Positions 12,398 to 23,539 of a DNA stretch of 64,000 nt are shown here, in pieces (the first letter of the stretch is position 1; each line of letters starts with the position of its first letter). Both the position numbers and the translations under genes were made by a program. Below the pieces are notes generated by a model that did not search any database, was not told the DNA's origin, and saw only the letters and a program-made list of their open reading frames with translations. Origin of the DNA: Ixodes scapularis (Eukaryota > Arthropoda > Arachnida > Ixodida > Ixodidae); assembly GCF_016920785.2 (NCBI RefSeq), contig NW_024609846.1, forward strand, positions 105,576,831 to 105,640,830, given 5' to 3'.

Positions 12398-12798
12398 GCC
12401 CACCAAGGTACTCCAGTGTTGCATGCAATTGCTGTCAGTGTTACACCCTTCCAATCCACTTGCCGATAGCCCACATTTTGCTTCAACATTAATCTAGATT
12501 TGACCGGAGTCCAGGGACACGCACCCTCTCCGTCACTGGATTGTGCAAGCGGTTTCGGTGATACATTCCCTTCATTCGGTGCCCACCAAGGTACTCCAGT
12601 GTTGCATGCAAATGCTGTCAGTGTTACACCTTTCCAATCCACTTGCTGACAGCCCACATTTTGCTTAAACCTTCATCTAGATTTGACATATCAGCTCAGG
12701 GACACATGCCATCTCTGTCACTCGATTGTGCCAGCGGTTTTTGTGACACATTCCCTTCACTCGGTGCCCACCAAGGGACTTCAGTGTTACATGCAAAG
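12398..12798. repeat. ~182-bp satellite array, right remnant
   Basis: About 2.2 further monomers of the same satellite, beginning with the duplicated GCCCACCAAGGT. The last monomer is more diverged, and the array ends near 12798, where unrelated sequence begins. This is the right edge of the array, a satellite-to-unique transition. Confidence 0.93.
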
Positions 12799-13060
12799 TT
12801 GTTTGTGGTCTGTGCTTGTAAGTCATAAATCTCATGGGTATTATTTGGAGTATTAATCCATGTGAGATGAACCAATGTGCAATTCACATGCAGCGTGCAC
12901 TGCGTGTGAACTAGACTCATGAGTAACGTGCTTTGGATGTTTTCTCGGAGAAGGTGATGCAGAGGGTGCCCCTGCAGGTATGAAATAGCATTCCTAACTT
13001 TGAAGGATAACTGGTGTACTTACCTACTAATAGTGTTTTCTTTCAAAATCCACAAAATAG

Positions 13061-13174
13061 CCGCTCCCGAAGAAATCGAGGTCAGCTTTTACACATGTCA
13101 GCGTGATCCTCTTGGGCAGTGCCTCGACTGCTTCTGTAGCGCACAGGGCTTCAACGAGGAAAGCTCACTGAGAG
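13061..13174 (+). CDS. Candidate exon upstream of ISL2EU-type transposase
   Basis: An open stretch between a plausible acceptor (AAAATAG before 13061) and donor (GAG/gtgcaa at 13175). It encodes a Cys-rich segment with CQRDPLGQCLDCFC and ends in phase +1, which matches the next candidate exon at 13554. The residues are not a domain I can name. Its place ahead of the transposase suggests the N-terminal part of the same gene (in this family often a zinc-binding DNA-binding domain), but that is inference from phase and position only. Confidence 0.35.
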
Positions 13175-13553
13175 GTGCAAATATTTTCTTTTCAAGTATA
13201 TATACACCATTAAAAAAGTTAAGTTCCTGTCAATTCAACAGGGGATAAGTACTGAAACACCATCATGTTCCCCTCATAAACAATTAGTTCACTAATTGTG
13301 ACAAACATTGTAACATTTTACCCCTAAAATGCTGAGTATGTGTTACATATTTGTGAGCGTGTACCCTCTGGGTTATGATGTTAATGCAATTAATGCAAAG
13401 ATTCTTATTTTCAACATGTAGGGTGTGTTGTATTTCTAAACGACATAATTGTTTACCTTCATTCCCACCATAATTCTGGGTTCTTTCGAGTATACAACTT
13501 GGAATGAGTTGCAACTAGAATAGCATAACTATATTATTGCCTATGACGCACAG

Positions 13554-13634
13554 GCACCGAGGAAGCAAGAGAAGACTGCAGGCTAGTGTGTTCCGCTACT
13601 GATGCCATTGTCAAAGTTGAGGACATCCATACAG
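13554..13634 (+). CDS. Candidate second exon of ISL2EU-type transposase gene
   Basis: An 81-bp block between ACGCACAG and CAG/gtatgc. In the frame set by the preceding candidate exon it encodes an acidic linker ending VKVEDIHT. It is again in phase with the next block at 14199. Three consecutive exon-like blocks in a compatible frame are more than expected by chance, but no transcript evidence is available. Confidence 0.35.
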
Positions 13635-14198
13635 GTATGCCAGCCGGCCATTAAATTAGATCTCGTGATGGTACTTTATTCCTAACCAAAAAACCATATA
13701 GCAGTAAGGGACAGGTTAATTATGCAGTAGATGCTTGGCATCCAGTGCGAGCTTCTCCTTTTCATAACCCTTTGTTGCATGCGTAGCCAAAACCTGGCTG
13801 AAGAAAATGAGCTTGTGCTCGAGGCAGAGCTTGCACCGCATTCTTAACATGTTGCTGACAACAGTTCATATGCTATAGAAGGTATTTCCAACAAAATTTG
13901 GTTTTCGCCATTAAAAAAAGTTTTTTTCAATATGAATTGGGTTTGCCAATATAAAAGAGATATGTAATATTCAACATGCTTGGAGTATATTAATTTCATT
14001 AAGAGTTAAATTAGTAATGCTTCATGGAGAACCATGCCTTTTTATTAAGTATAATTATTAATTATAATTATAATTATAAAAAAATAATTATTCAGTTGAA
14101 AACTTGTACAGTTGCGAGCAGGCTCACACATTGGCAGTTTGCTTGTGCCTCACAAATATAATAAAACAAAGTCTTTACGATCCTGTATTATTTTTCAG

Positions 14199-15123
14199 GT
14201 GACATGGCATCTCAAATTATGCAGCTCACTGCAACGGTCAGAACACTGGAGGTCTGTGTCTTCTGTAGAGAATCTAAATGGTAGGATGCTACAAATGTAG
14301 TACACTGGCATTCCACCATTGAGTTTTACAGTGCTCGTTAGCCTAATTGACGGTTTTGAGCTGAACTACCACAGCGACACAAATGTGTTTAGGCTGACAC
14401 GTGCCAACCAGCTGCTGCTATGCTTAACCAAGTTGAAACTCTGGGTCTTGGACGACGACTTCGCCGTCCGGTTCGGTGTCAGCCGCAAGACTATGCAGAA
14501 TGTCTTTATGACATTTCTGCACGTCCTTTATGAAGTATTGTTTAAGGGAATTATGGAAAAGAAGTTTCCCAGTTGCTTGTACTCAGAATCGGGGATGCCA
14601 AAGTCCTTCAAGGACTTTCCCAACTGTCGGGCAAGCATCGATTGCTCAAAGTTAAAATTGAAATTCCAAAGGGCAGTATTATCTCTCAAAGTGTCACCTT
14701 TTCGAACTATAAGTCTAGAAACGCAGTTCAGTTCCTTGTAGCAGTCGCCCCGAATGGGGCAGTAATGTACACGAGCGGCTGCTAACTTGGCTCCACTGGT
14801 GACAGGTAGGTGGTGAAGGAGTGCGGCATACTTGACCGACTAACACCTGATCCTGGCAGACAAAGACTTACAATCTTCGACATCATGCCAGGCCGGACCT
14901 CCTTAAATATTCCGTTTTTGCGAGGAAACCGCCAGTTGAACCAGACATAGTGTTTTACTGCAAAAAAATTGCTGCCTGCAGGGTGCCTGTCGAGCGGGCC
15001 ATCCAACGTGTAAAAATTTACAGAGTGCTGCCAAAGCTGCCACACAAAAGGCCCCTTGCAACGAAGCTTGTGTGGGTATGTACCCGCCTGGCTAATCTGC
15101 AGAGCTTTATTATTGCTCAGTAG
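14199..15123 (+). pseudogene. ISL2EU/Harbinger-like DDE transposase, decayed
   Basis: Cut-and-paste transposase remnant of the DDE_Tnp_4 type. After an acceptor (TTTTTCAG/GT) the frame reads MASQIMQLTATVRTLEV, then a helix-turn-helix-like stretch (LLLCLTKLKLWVLDDDFAVRFGVSRKTM) at about 14400-14500, then FPNCRASIDCSKLKLK with the first catalytic Asp, YKSRNAVQFLVAVAPNGAV, ESGILDRLTPD-like and LNIPFLRGNRQLN segments, and PVERAIQRVKIYRVLPKLP carrying the catalytic Glu. These are spread over several frames with stops (for example at 14281, 14785 and 14947), so the copy is dead. The order and motifs are known for ISL2EU/PIF-Harbinger relatives; the exact superfamily is my inference. I saw no terminal inverted repeats. 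Confidence 0.75.
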
Positions 15124-16805
15124 TGGCAGCATGGCTTGCCTGCAAGTGAAGTGACCTGATAGCCAGTTTTCCTCGCAATGCTTTTTATAGATGCTTTATC
15201 AGCTTTGCATGGGTGTCACCATATCTGCTGTGTAAATTCACTTCCATTTTCCTGTCACTGCAAAGTATTGTCTCCTGCACCCACCACCACTGAAGCTTTG
15301 TGTTTTTGTCTTTTTTTCTAAGGCTTAAATTGTGCAAGTTTTGTATGTTTGTACATTTTGTACCTCTGGTAAATTATTTTATGTAATGTTTAACATAGCT
15401 ACTGCATTTTACTGGGCAAGTGGGATGACGACCACAATATGTTCTCAGCAATAACCAATAGCTTTGAAATTGCATCAGCTTACCGTAATCATTCAATCGT
15501 TTAGAGTTGCCTGAAGTGTCAGTTGCGGTATCGATAAAGTGGGATGAACTATAGGTGCAATGTTGGTGTATATTCATAACATTTCGTTGACATGTAACAG
15601 GGTAAGCAAGTTGCTGAAAATCATACAGGAATTCTTTACTCTAAGCCGTGCGAATTATGAGCAAGTATAACACTAATTAATTCATTAAAAGTTCACAAAG
15701 CATGAAACACTCTACACAAAAAGCTTCAGTTTAGAACATGAATTTAAAGCGACTTAAGAATTTGCGGAACATGCCTCATTATGTAAGATTTGTTATAGAA
15801 GCCAAGTTTGGCATTTTGTTATGCTTGAAATATACACCTTTCCAAAAAACACTCGATCCCAGGGGCAACAAACTGTTTTCGAGCCCAGTCACTGAGTTTG
15901 AGCCTAGACTCTCACCGGCGTCCCTCCTAACCCTAACCGAGTGGACTGTGATTTCAATAGGCACAGCCTGCGTAGGCGCAGTTTCAAACGCTGCTGGCGG
16001 CTAAATTCTCGTCTTTTCCCGCTATATTTTGTGTTTCATGGTACATGTATTTTCCCGAGGACATTGAGAAAGCAGTGTGCCACATTTGAAAAAACAAAAA
16101 AAGCAACAAAAAAAAACCTGTAAACTATTTTTGTTGGGTACGCGCGCGACAGAACGAATGCGACTGAAATAAAAAGTTCTAGTTTTTTTGTTTTTTTTTT
16201 CTTACGTTAAGTTTTGACGGCGCCGCGGGATTCGCTGCATGTGAAACGACAAAGCACTTTGCTGACAAAAATAAAGTGCAAAAGAAGAGGGCCGAAAGGC
16301 ATGCATTTTTCACGCTCACAAATAACGTGTTTACCGATGGCCAGGACACGGACACACGATTGAGGAAGTGTTAACACACGAACAATATATCGTACGTACC
16401 ACACGATGCAGCGTTATCCGAAAAGACTTTATTTGAGAAAGATCTCAAATAACACAGTCACAGTCGACGACAGTCACATCTTGACAATCGGACGGAATTC
16501 GAGATGACTTCGTTTTGGGGCACGTTTTGGGAAGAGCTTCCTTTTTTCACAACCGCACCAAGGCAAAGAAACAAACGCGACTGACCTGTTTCTCACCCCG
16601 GTCCCCAACCCGGACAACTATTTTTGGAGATGGCTGAGGATTCTACGCGGATTATCTCCGGGAGGGGGGAGAACAATGTTCGCAAAATCGCGTCAAGGGT
16701 CGTTCGATGTCCTTCACCTCCTTCGTTTCCCATGAATGTCGTGTCGAGTCGAGCAGAACAGCTTGAATGGCAGGCACTTATCAGCCTTATTTCTCACAAT
16801 GGAAG
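15124..16805. other. Non-coding, AT-rich stretch
   Basis: No supported gene. Frames here are short and lack recognisable motifs. The sequence has A/T-runs (around 16090-16120 and 16180-16200) and may be decayed transposon or intron DNA. It ends at the GAAG target site used by Gypsy-1. Confidence 0.6.
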
Positions 16806-17629
16806 TGTGGTGTAGACCGGCGAATGCGGCCGGAAGGCCGCAGAACAAGAACTGACACGAGGCAGGCACTGGACGCTGACTGATCTTTATGCCGATGGTG
16901 ATGCTCTTATATACAATTGGTTGGATAGATGGATGGATGAATACGGCTGAGCCCTTTGGATCGGGCGGTAGCTTACGCCACCTAGCCATTTTGTTTTACC
17001 ATTTAAGCTTAGAATATTTAAATGTGAAATCTATATTCACTCCGCAGTGCAAAGAAAGTGAGGCTATGAAACCCCCTTGCTATCAGTGGATAAGAAAATA
17101 CCTAGTTTTCTCTCGATTTCTGCCACCATTCACTTAATCTTTGCTTGGTAATCTCTACAGTCTTGAAATCCACTCTCCCTTCGCTGTCTCTAAAACCCAA
17201 TGACTTTATTAAATCTATGTTGTCTTCGGTAGGCATAGGGTGAAGCCCTTTACAGTAGAGTATCAAGTGCTCAGCCGTCTCGTCCTCCTCTCCACAAGCA
17301 GTGCACACTCTATCAATTTCCTGGTACTTCACTCTGTATGTTCTGGTTCGCAGAACACCCGTTCTTGCCTCAAACAGCAATGAGCTTCCCCTAAAATTGT
17401 CATAAATGCTTTCTTTGGCAATAACTCTTTTGTTTAATCTATAGCTTTCCAGAGCCGTCTTTGTCTGCATTCCCTCTAGCCACCAATCTCTTTCTGTGGC
17501 CTTAACTTTCTTCTTAACTGAGACTTGCTCTTCCGTATCTTCGCTATAGCCCAAAAACTTTCCTCTTAATTTCCTAGTGCGCTGTCTCCACTTTGTAATG
17601 CATGAGTTCAGCGCCCTCTATACACAACA
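16806..17629 (-). repeat. Gypsy-1 3' LTR, interrupted
   Basis: The LTR occupies 16806-16920 and 17595-17629; the intervening bases are a LINE fragment. The outer parts match the intact 5' LTR at 22081-22229 with a few substitutions. Confidence 0.92.
16921..17594 (-). pseudogene. 5'-truncated LINE, ORF2 C-terminus, inside LTR
   Basis: The minus-strand frame from 17594 to 17102 is open through the C-terminal end of a LINE ORF2: WWLEGMQTKTALESYRLNK, LLFEARTGVLRTRTYR and a zinc-finger-like CTACGEEDETAEHLILYC, ending WWQKSREN. It is followed by a short 3' UTR and an ATCC-repeat tail (plus strand GGATGGATGAAT near 16925). It interrupts the Gypsy-1 3' LTR between CAATTGG and TAATGCATG, so it is younger than Gypsy-1. 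The clade is not certain; it is not the I clade of the other three LINEs. I do not see a clean target duplication. Confidence 0.85.
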
Positions 17630-17645
17630 TATTTCCCCCTTTAAA
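17630..17645 (-). other. Gypsy-1 polypurine tract
   Basis: On the minus strand the bases just before the 3' LTR read AAAGGGGGAAATA, a purine run in the position of the plus-strand primer. Confidence 0.75.
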
Positions 17646-17808
17646 CAAACAAAACCCCAGTAACTAGAACACAACTTTCACCAATAATTACAGTTATTCA
17701 CATAGCTCTGGAACCACTATAACAGATAATTCTAGTGTAAAACATAATCATTGTATTTTCCGGGCATTCTTCTTTGTCGCTGAGGCCTGCTGTACGACGG
17801 TGCCGTGG

Positions 17809-20800
17809 TCAACAACTCCTGTTGGCCGGAGATGTCCTGCGCTTCGACTTGCTCTGGAGCTGGCGCCGACTCTGCTGGTGTCGACAAGATTTCAGTCTCC
17901 TGAAGTGTAGCGTCTGGAAGTGTCTCAGCACCCCGTACAGCTTCCGCTCTGTGCGTAGCGACGGTAGCGCTGTCGTCACCTGGCGATAATGTCTCTGGGG
18001 TTCTCTGGCAGTTGCGACGTCCCGTGGTGATGGTAGTTGTGATGCCCCCTCTTCAGTGGGCAAATCCAGGTCGCATAACTGGTCTCTTACCGCTCCACGT
18101 CGTTCCATAACTTTTTCTACCAAGTTCCGGGCACCTGGTGCTCCTCCTTTGGCCACTACTGTCAATTTGGCAGCGTTCCATTTCTTCCCATTGTCTAAAA
18201 GGAAGGAATTTTTTCCCACGCGTTTTTTTACTTCTATTGGCAAAGAAAACCTCTGCTGTCCTTTTGGTCCTCCCCACCTCTTTATTTTTACGAAGTCGCC
18301 GGGTTCAATGATGGAGTGCCTGGCACCCTGTCTTTCATCGGTGTATTTCTGTGTCCTCTGCTGTCGCTCTTTGACACGGCGTTGCAGTTCGGCGACGTGA
18401 GGCCGCGGTTCATCGAAAAACCCTCTCTCCGGTAGTCCCACGACGTCCAGTCTTGTTCGTGGCCGCCTTCCGTGTAGCAAAAACGCCGGAGACATGCCGG
18501 TGGTCGCATGGGGAGTTGCCCTGTAAATCAGGTATTCCAGAATCGCCTCCTTAAGTGGTCTCCGCTCCAGTGCCGCCACCTGAATATACTCTTTTAAGAC
18601 GAGGTTAAATCGTTCTATTTGACCGTTGCACTGCGGGTAGTACAGCGAGGCCACACAGTGTTCAATTCCTCTGTCTTGTAGGAGCCCTTCAAACTGTGTC
18701 GACATAAATTGTCTGCCATTGTTAGTGACAACACTCTTTGGGTATCCTTCCCTCGCGAATAGCTCCAGTAACACTTTCGTCACCGACTGAGAAGTTATCG
18801 ACGACACAAAAAAAACCTCCGGCGACTTACTGTGATAATCAATCACAGTTACTGCAAATCTGTACTCTGGAGGGGCTCGTTCCATCGGGCCCACAATATC
18901 CATGCCCAGCTTTTCCCAGGGCTTTTCGGGCCATTGCACTGGTTGTAGAGGGGCCACCGCGGTCTTTGCAGACTTGTCTGATGCCTTCCACACAGCGCAG
19001 CTTCTAATGCAGTTTTCCACGTCTTCGTCCATCCCAGGCCACCAATACTGCTCCCGGAGTCGCTGCTTTGTCCTGACGATGCCCGGATGCGATTCGTGGG
19101 CCATCATGATGAATCTGGACACCAATGTCGATGGAGGCACCACCCGCTCTGCACGAAACAGCACCCCCTCCAGAACAGAAAGCTCTTCTTGAATCCGCCA
19201 AAATGATAGTAGCTTTCCTGACAGACATTTTTTTTCTGGCCAACTAGATGTGACATACTGCATCACCTCCCGTAACACGCCGTCCTTCTCTGTCTCCACT
19301 TGCAATTGGTTCTTTGTTACCAAGCTTGACACCACAGCAATGACCTCCTCTACTCGGTCGCACTCTGTGGACAACAAGGGCAACCGGGAGAGTGCGTCAG
19401 CGACTACATTATCTTCTCCTTTCGTGTATTGTACAGTAAAATTGTACCTCATCAGCCTTGCACACCACCGCTCTATCCGAAGTGGCCGCCTTCTGGTGCC
19501 ATTAGTAGAGAGCAATGTTACCAATGCCTGGTGGTCCGTTCGCAGCACAAAATTTCTGCCCCACAAGTACACATGCCAGTGCTCGCAAGCCCACAGACAT
19601 GCCAGGGCTTCTCGTTCTCCCGTAGAGTATTTGCGTTCCTGTGCCGTCAACGTCCTTGATGCAAATGCTATCGTACGCGTCTCACCGTTGATCACCTGTT
19701 GCAGTACCGCTCCCAGCCCATATGCCGATGCATCAGTTGTTACCTGTACAGGTAAGGACCGGTCAAACATGGATACTGCGCTGCACGACGCTAGTAGGTT
19801 CTTAGCCTTGCCGAAGCTTTCCTCAGCGTTCTGTTCCCAGATGAACTCCTGGCCCTTGCGAAGAAGGCGCCGCAGTAGCTCCACCACTTCTGCATAATGA
19901 GGGAGGAAATGAGAGTAGTATCCCATGAGCCCAAGAAAAGAACGCAACCCCACCAAATCCGTTGGCGTCTGTGCATTGATAATCGCGTCCACTTTTGATT
20001 TGAGGGGTGCGAGACCCCTTGCGCTCACATGGTGACCCAAGAACGACAATTCCTCTACCCCGAAGACACATTTCGTGTTCAGTTGCAGGCCAGCGGCCGC
20101 TATTCGCTGCAAGACCTCGCGCAGATGACTGTTGTGTTCTTTCTTATTTTTGCCAAAGACAATAATATCGTCAATATACAATAGGACGCCCTTGCAACCT
20201 TTCAATATTTCTTCCATCATCCGCTGAAACGCGGCGGGCGCCGAAGCAAGGCCAAAACAGACTCTACGGAACTGAAACAGTCCCTCATGTGTGGCAAACG
20301 TCGTCAGTGCCCGGCTGTCTTCTGACAACTCGACCTGGTGATAGGCTGACGCCAGATCCAGTTTAGAGAACCATGCTGCTCTGTTCAAAGCGTGCAAAAG
20401 CTCCTCCGTGTGCGGCAACGGGAAGCCGTCAACGACAATGGCCTTGTTTGGCTCCCGTAAATCTACGCAGAGTCGGATGCTCCCGTCTTTTTTTTTACCA
20501 CCACTATTGGAGACACCCACTCAGAAGCGTTTACCCGTTCGATAATGCTTTCACGCTCTAATCTTAACAACTCAGCAGAGACTTGTTCTCGCAACATCAA
20601 CGGTAATCGCCTAGCTTTTGCTGATACTGGTTTGACGTTGGGGCGCAGTTTAACTTCGTGTACCACGTTCTTAGCAAGTCCCAGTTTCCCCGCAAAGAGG
20701 AATGAAAACTCACTAAGTTCAGGAGGCAGAGGTTGTGGCCCCGCCGTTGTCTGTAGGCACGCCAGCGATGCGCAGTCGATATGCAGTCGTAGTTGTTGCA

Positions 20801-21110
20801 CCGCATCCAGTCCCAGCAACGCCATGCCCCTTGACACCACATAGAAGCGAATGTTTGACGACACGCCTCCACGTGCCGCTTGAGCCACAAAACATCCCAA
20901 GACTGGAATTCTTTGCTGTGAAAAGTCCCGCAGAGTCACCGTTGCTGGAGCCAAGGCGAACCGTCTTGCAAATTTTTCTTGATAGATGTTTGCTGGCAAG
21001 ATAGACACTGACGAGCCTGTGTCCACGACAAGCTGAATCACTTCGCCCTCGACGCAAACGTCGACTATCAGAGTGGTTCGCTCGTTCTGTGTGACTGTTA
21101 GGACACCCAA
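17809..21110 (-). pseudogene. pol: Gypsy-1 pol: protease, RT, RNase H, integrase
   Basis: Pol is read in two overlapping frames, 21110-20463 and 20520-17809. The first has the protease (VVDTGSSVSILPA) and the N-terminal side of RT. The shift falls in a run of nine T at ~20488-20496, where one indel separates the frames, so either a recent mutation or a sequencing error. The second frame (903 aa) has RT with LYIDDIIVFG (residues 114-123), RNase H (TDASAYGLGAVL, TGEREALACLWA) and integrase. In the integrase the zinc motif ends SCAVW at residue 511 (normally CxxC), and the second catalytic Asp is Asn at residue 600 (VVTNNGRQF; codon at 18721-18723); the Glu at 636 is kept. Integration activity should be lost. 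The C-terminus is basic, without a chromodomain I can see. Confidence 0.93.
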
Positions 21111-21131
21111 CTCTTCGTTTCCGTCCGTGTC

Positions 21132-21984
21132 CTAAACCACTTGCACCCGCGCTTGCCCGGTACTTCTACATACCGCTTGAAAATGTCCCACCTTGTGACA
21201 CCTCGAACACCGCCTATCTCGCGCTCTGCATTCCCGTGCACTGGCTAGGTGTCCTGAAGCACCGCATCTGTAACACCTGCGGTCCGGAACTGTTGAAGAA
21301 CCGCTGACTCCTGTTCCTGAACGATTTCTTGCCCTCTCGACTTGCTGAACCATGGCAGCGTCACGCCCCTCCTCGTAGACACGGGCACCTTCCGCTGCCT
21401 GCTCGAACGTCTGTAGGATGTCCATGGCCTGGCCCAACATAAGCTGTGAACCTTTCATGAGCAGCTTCTGTCTTAACTCCACGCTCCGTACTCCGTCGAC
21501 GACTTTATCCCGCAAGCGCTGCCTCAAGAAAGTCCCCGAAGTCGCAAGTACTCGCGAGCTGTCGCAGGGCACTGACGTACGCGCGTATCGGTTCTTCCTG
21601 AAGCTGTCGCCGCAACATGAATCGCCGTCGTTCGACAAGCACATTCAGAGTGTTCGTGAAATGTCGTTCCAACAACCGAAGTGCATCGGTGTAGTCGTCC
21701 GGCTCACCCCCTTTTGATGTGGTCTTCTCCGGCGTACTTCCAGTTGCAGCAGCAGTTATCGGTGGTGCAGCCGCAGGCTCTGGAACCAACGTGCGAAACA
21801 CTCTTCGACCTTCCACCCCCAAACACTGTAGAAGTATCGCCTTTCGTTGTGCTGGCGGTTTCGCGTCCATTTCCGTCGCCTGCAGAAAGACCTCGAAGTC
21901 CTCTCGCCATTGCCGCCATGGCACTGCCGGGTCTCCCGGCACCTCCAAAAACAGGGCTAACGATGGCAGCCCGAACGTATTCAT
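21132..21984 (-). pseudogene. gag: Gypsy-1 gag, frameshifted
   Basis: Gag begins MNTFGLPSLALFLEVPGDP at 21984. A capsid-like region (WRQWREDFEVFLQA, LLERHFTNTLNVLVERRRFMLR) runs to FGDFL, where the frame shifts at ~21530; the downstream frame resumes with RQRLRDKVVDGVRS. Two zinc knuckles follow near the C-terminus: CYRCGASGHLASAREC, with one extra residue in the last spacer, and canonical CSRCHKVGHFQAVC. Gag packages element RNA into particles. The pol frame begins just downstream, after a 21-bp gap. Confidence 0.9.
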
Positions 21985-22066
21985 CTTTGCGTTAATGGGT
22001 AACGCCCCTCGCGTACTAGTTGCGAAAAACGGCTGTCATCTTGACTGCTGCCGAGGTTGTGCTTTT

Positions 22067-22079
22067 GTCGACTGCGCCA
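22067..22079 (-). other. Gypsy-1 primer binding site (tRNA-Ser-like)
   Basis: Directly after the 5' LTR the minus strand reads TTGGCGCAGTCGAC. TGGCGCAGTCG is complementary to the 3' end of arthropod tRNA-Ser (…GACTGCG plus CCA), as used by some gypsy elements. Confidence 0.7.
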
Positions 22080-22080
22080 A

Positions 22081-22229
22081 TGTGGTATAGACCGGCGAAC
22101 GGGGCCGGAAGGCCGCAGAACAAGAACTGACACGAGGCAGGCACTGGACGCTGACTGATCTTTATGCCGATGGTGATGCTCTTATATACAATTGGTAATG
22201 CATGAGTTCAGCGCCCTCTATACACAACA
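22081..22229 (-). repeat. Gypsy-1 5' LTR with TATA box
   Basis: An intact 149-bp LTR with TG...CA ends. On the minus strand it contains TATATAAG (22181-22188), a good TATA box for the element promoter, about 100 bp before the LTR end. Confidence 0.9.
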
Positions 22230-23391
22230 GAAGATAACACAAAAAGGGTACGCAGCATGCATAAAAAAATTAAGTGGAAACTTTCAAGAGGGGCGAGAAA
22301 ACGTCGAATGCAAAACGGCTAAAATGCAGGTAGAGAACTGCGCTGAGCGGGTCTCCACAGTCCCAGAGAGCGGCAGAAAATTTCTAGCTGATAGAGGGCG
22401 CGAGAGTCGCGCCAGCCGCATCAGCATCAGCAACATGGCGGCGGCCTAGGAGCGTTTTTTGGAAAGGTGTATAGGCTCATATAAGTTTTTTTATTTGCGT
22501 CGGATTATTTCGTTGTGATTTTTTCCCCATGTTTGCCTAAATATACCACGACTATTGTATCACTTAGATACTTAATATGTATTTTAAATAATAGCCATAT
22601 ATAAGTAGAATAGTATATGGAAAGTATATGATGGTGTTAAAATTATTTCATGAGATACAGGCCTCCAAATTTTGCCTTTTGCCGTTCGAGCAGGCATGTC
22701 GGCAATTTTTGGAAAAATAAATATAATTTAAATAAATATTATTATTATATATTACAAGCAAGCCATACCCATAGTTTGTTTCTAGAAAGTATTCAAATTT
22801 TTCTAACTTTATTGTTTTAGTTATTCACTTTGAAACGTGCCCCCTTCATCAGTGTGCATTAATGCAACTGCCCACCTCTTCGTGCCTTACAATTTTTCAT
22901 GTCCCCAATTTTTTTCTAGTCAAAACTAAGTGTAGATTTGTTTATACCAGACACTAGACAATGGCATATAAAAACATCAGTGGATTTCGAAATGTCGATT
23001 TTATCTGAAAGCACCCCACTTGCTTTTCAAAGCCATATGTGCATATGAACCTCCTCATTCCTGAACAAAAAACTAATGAATTGGTTCTTGAATAGCTCGC
23101 TCTATTTTTACTTACGAAGTCTTATGAGAACCAAAAAAAGCCGAAGTCACAAAACTTCATATCATGCTGGGAAGAACGACCCGAGGCACAAAATTGTTAC
23201 CCTAATATATATGCTCTAATATATGTTCCGAAACTGCACAAGTTTCACAGTGTGATCAGTTGGCTGGCTATAATATTCCAAGTATTTCTGATAATCCATC
23301 AATAACCTCAAGGAAGGGATGAGCACACTCATGCCATTGTTTCGATTTTGCCCTATAGCTAGCATTCTGGGGTTTGGGTGAATAGTAATAG
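22230..23391. other. Non-coding AT-rich stretch
   Basis: No gene supported. The first ~200 bp are GC-richer and contain TCAGCATCAGCAACATGGCG near 22420, which stops after four codons. The rest is AT-rich with ATAT runs at 22560-22760. Confidence 0.55.
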
Positions 23392-23392
23392 C

Positions 23393-23539
23393 AAACCTTA
23401 CAACCCTTCAGAAGCTGTACAAAGAAACCCCCGTACTACGACACGTCACGACATCGAAGAGGTAATGAAGACGTGGCTACCACACGCGGTGGAGAAGCTC
23501 AGGAAGCTTGAGGAATCTGGTCTTGGCAACATCCTTTAA
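23393..23539 (+). CDS. Possible terminal exon, 48 codons, unknown product
   Basis: A plus-strand open stretch after an acceptor-like TAATAG, with regular codon use and a helical look: RHDIEEVMKTWLPHAVEKLRKLEESGLGNIL, then TAA at 23537-23539. It could be the last exon of a gene or transposon whose upstream exons I cannot find. I do not recognise the family. No ATG opens it. Confidence 0.25.
   Translation, partial: KPYNPSEAVQRNPRTTTRHDIEEVMKTWLPHAVEKLRKLEESGLGNIL

Larger units (their letters stand above)
16806..22229 (-). mobile_element. Gypsy-1: Ty3/gypsy LTR retrotransposon
   Basis: A complete minus-strand element with gag, protease, RT, RNase H and integrase in Ty3/gypsy order. The LTRs are short (~149 bp) and run TGTTGTGTATAG...CTATACCACA on the minus strand. 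The flanks give a 4-bp duplication, GAAG at 16802-16805 and at 22230-22233. A 674-bp LINE fragment sits in the 3' LTR. The element has a primer site and polypurine tract where expected. Frameshifts in gag and pol plus lost integrase residues make it non-autonomous. No env-like frame is present. Confidence 0.95.

Noticed and set aside
22192..22449. 85-aa plus frame right of Gypsy-1
   Set aside because: It starts inside the Gypsy-1 LTR and has no motif.
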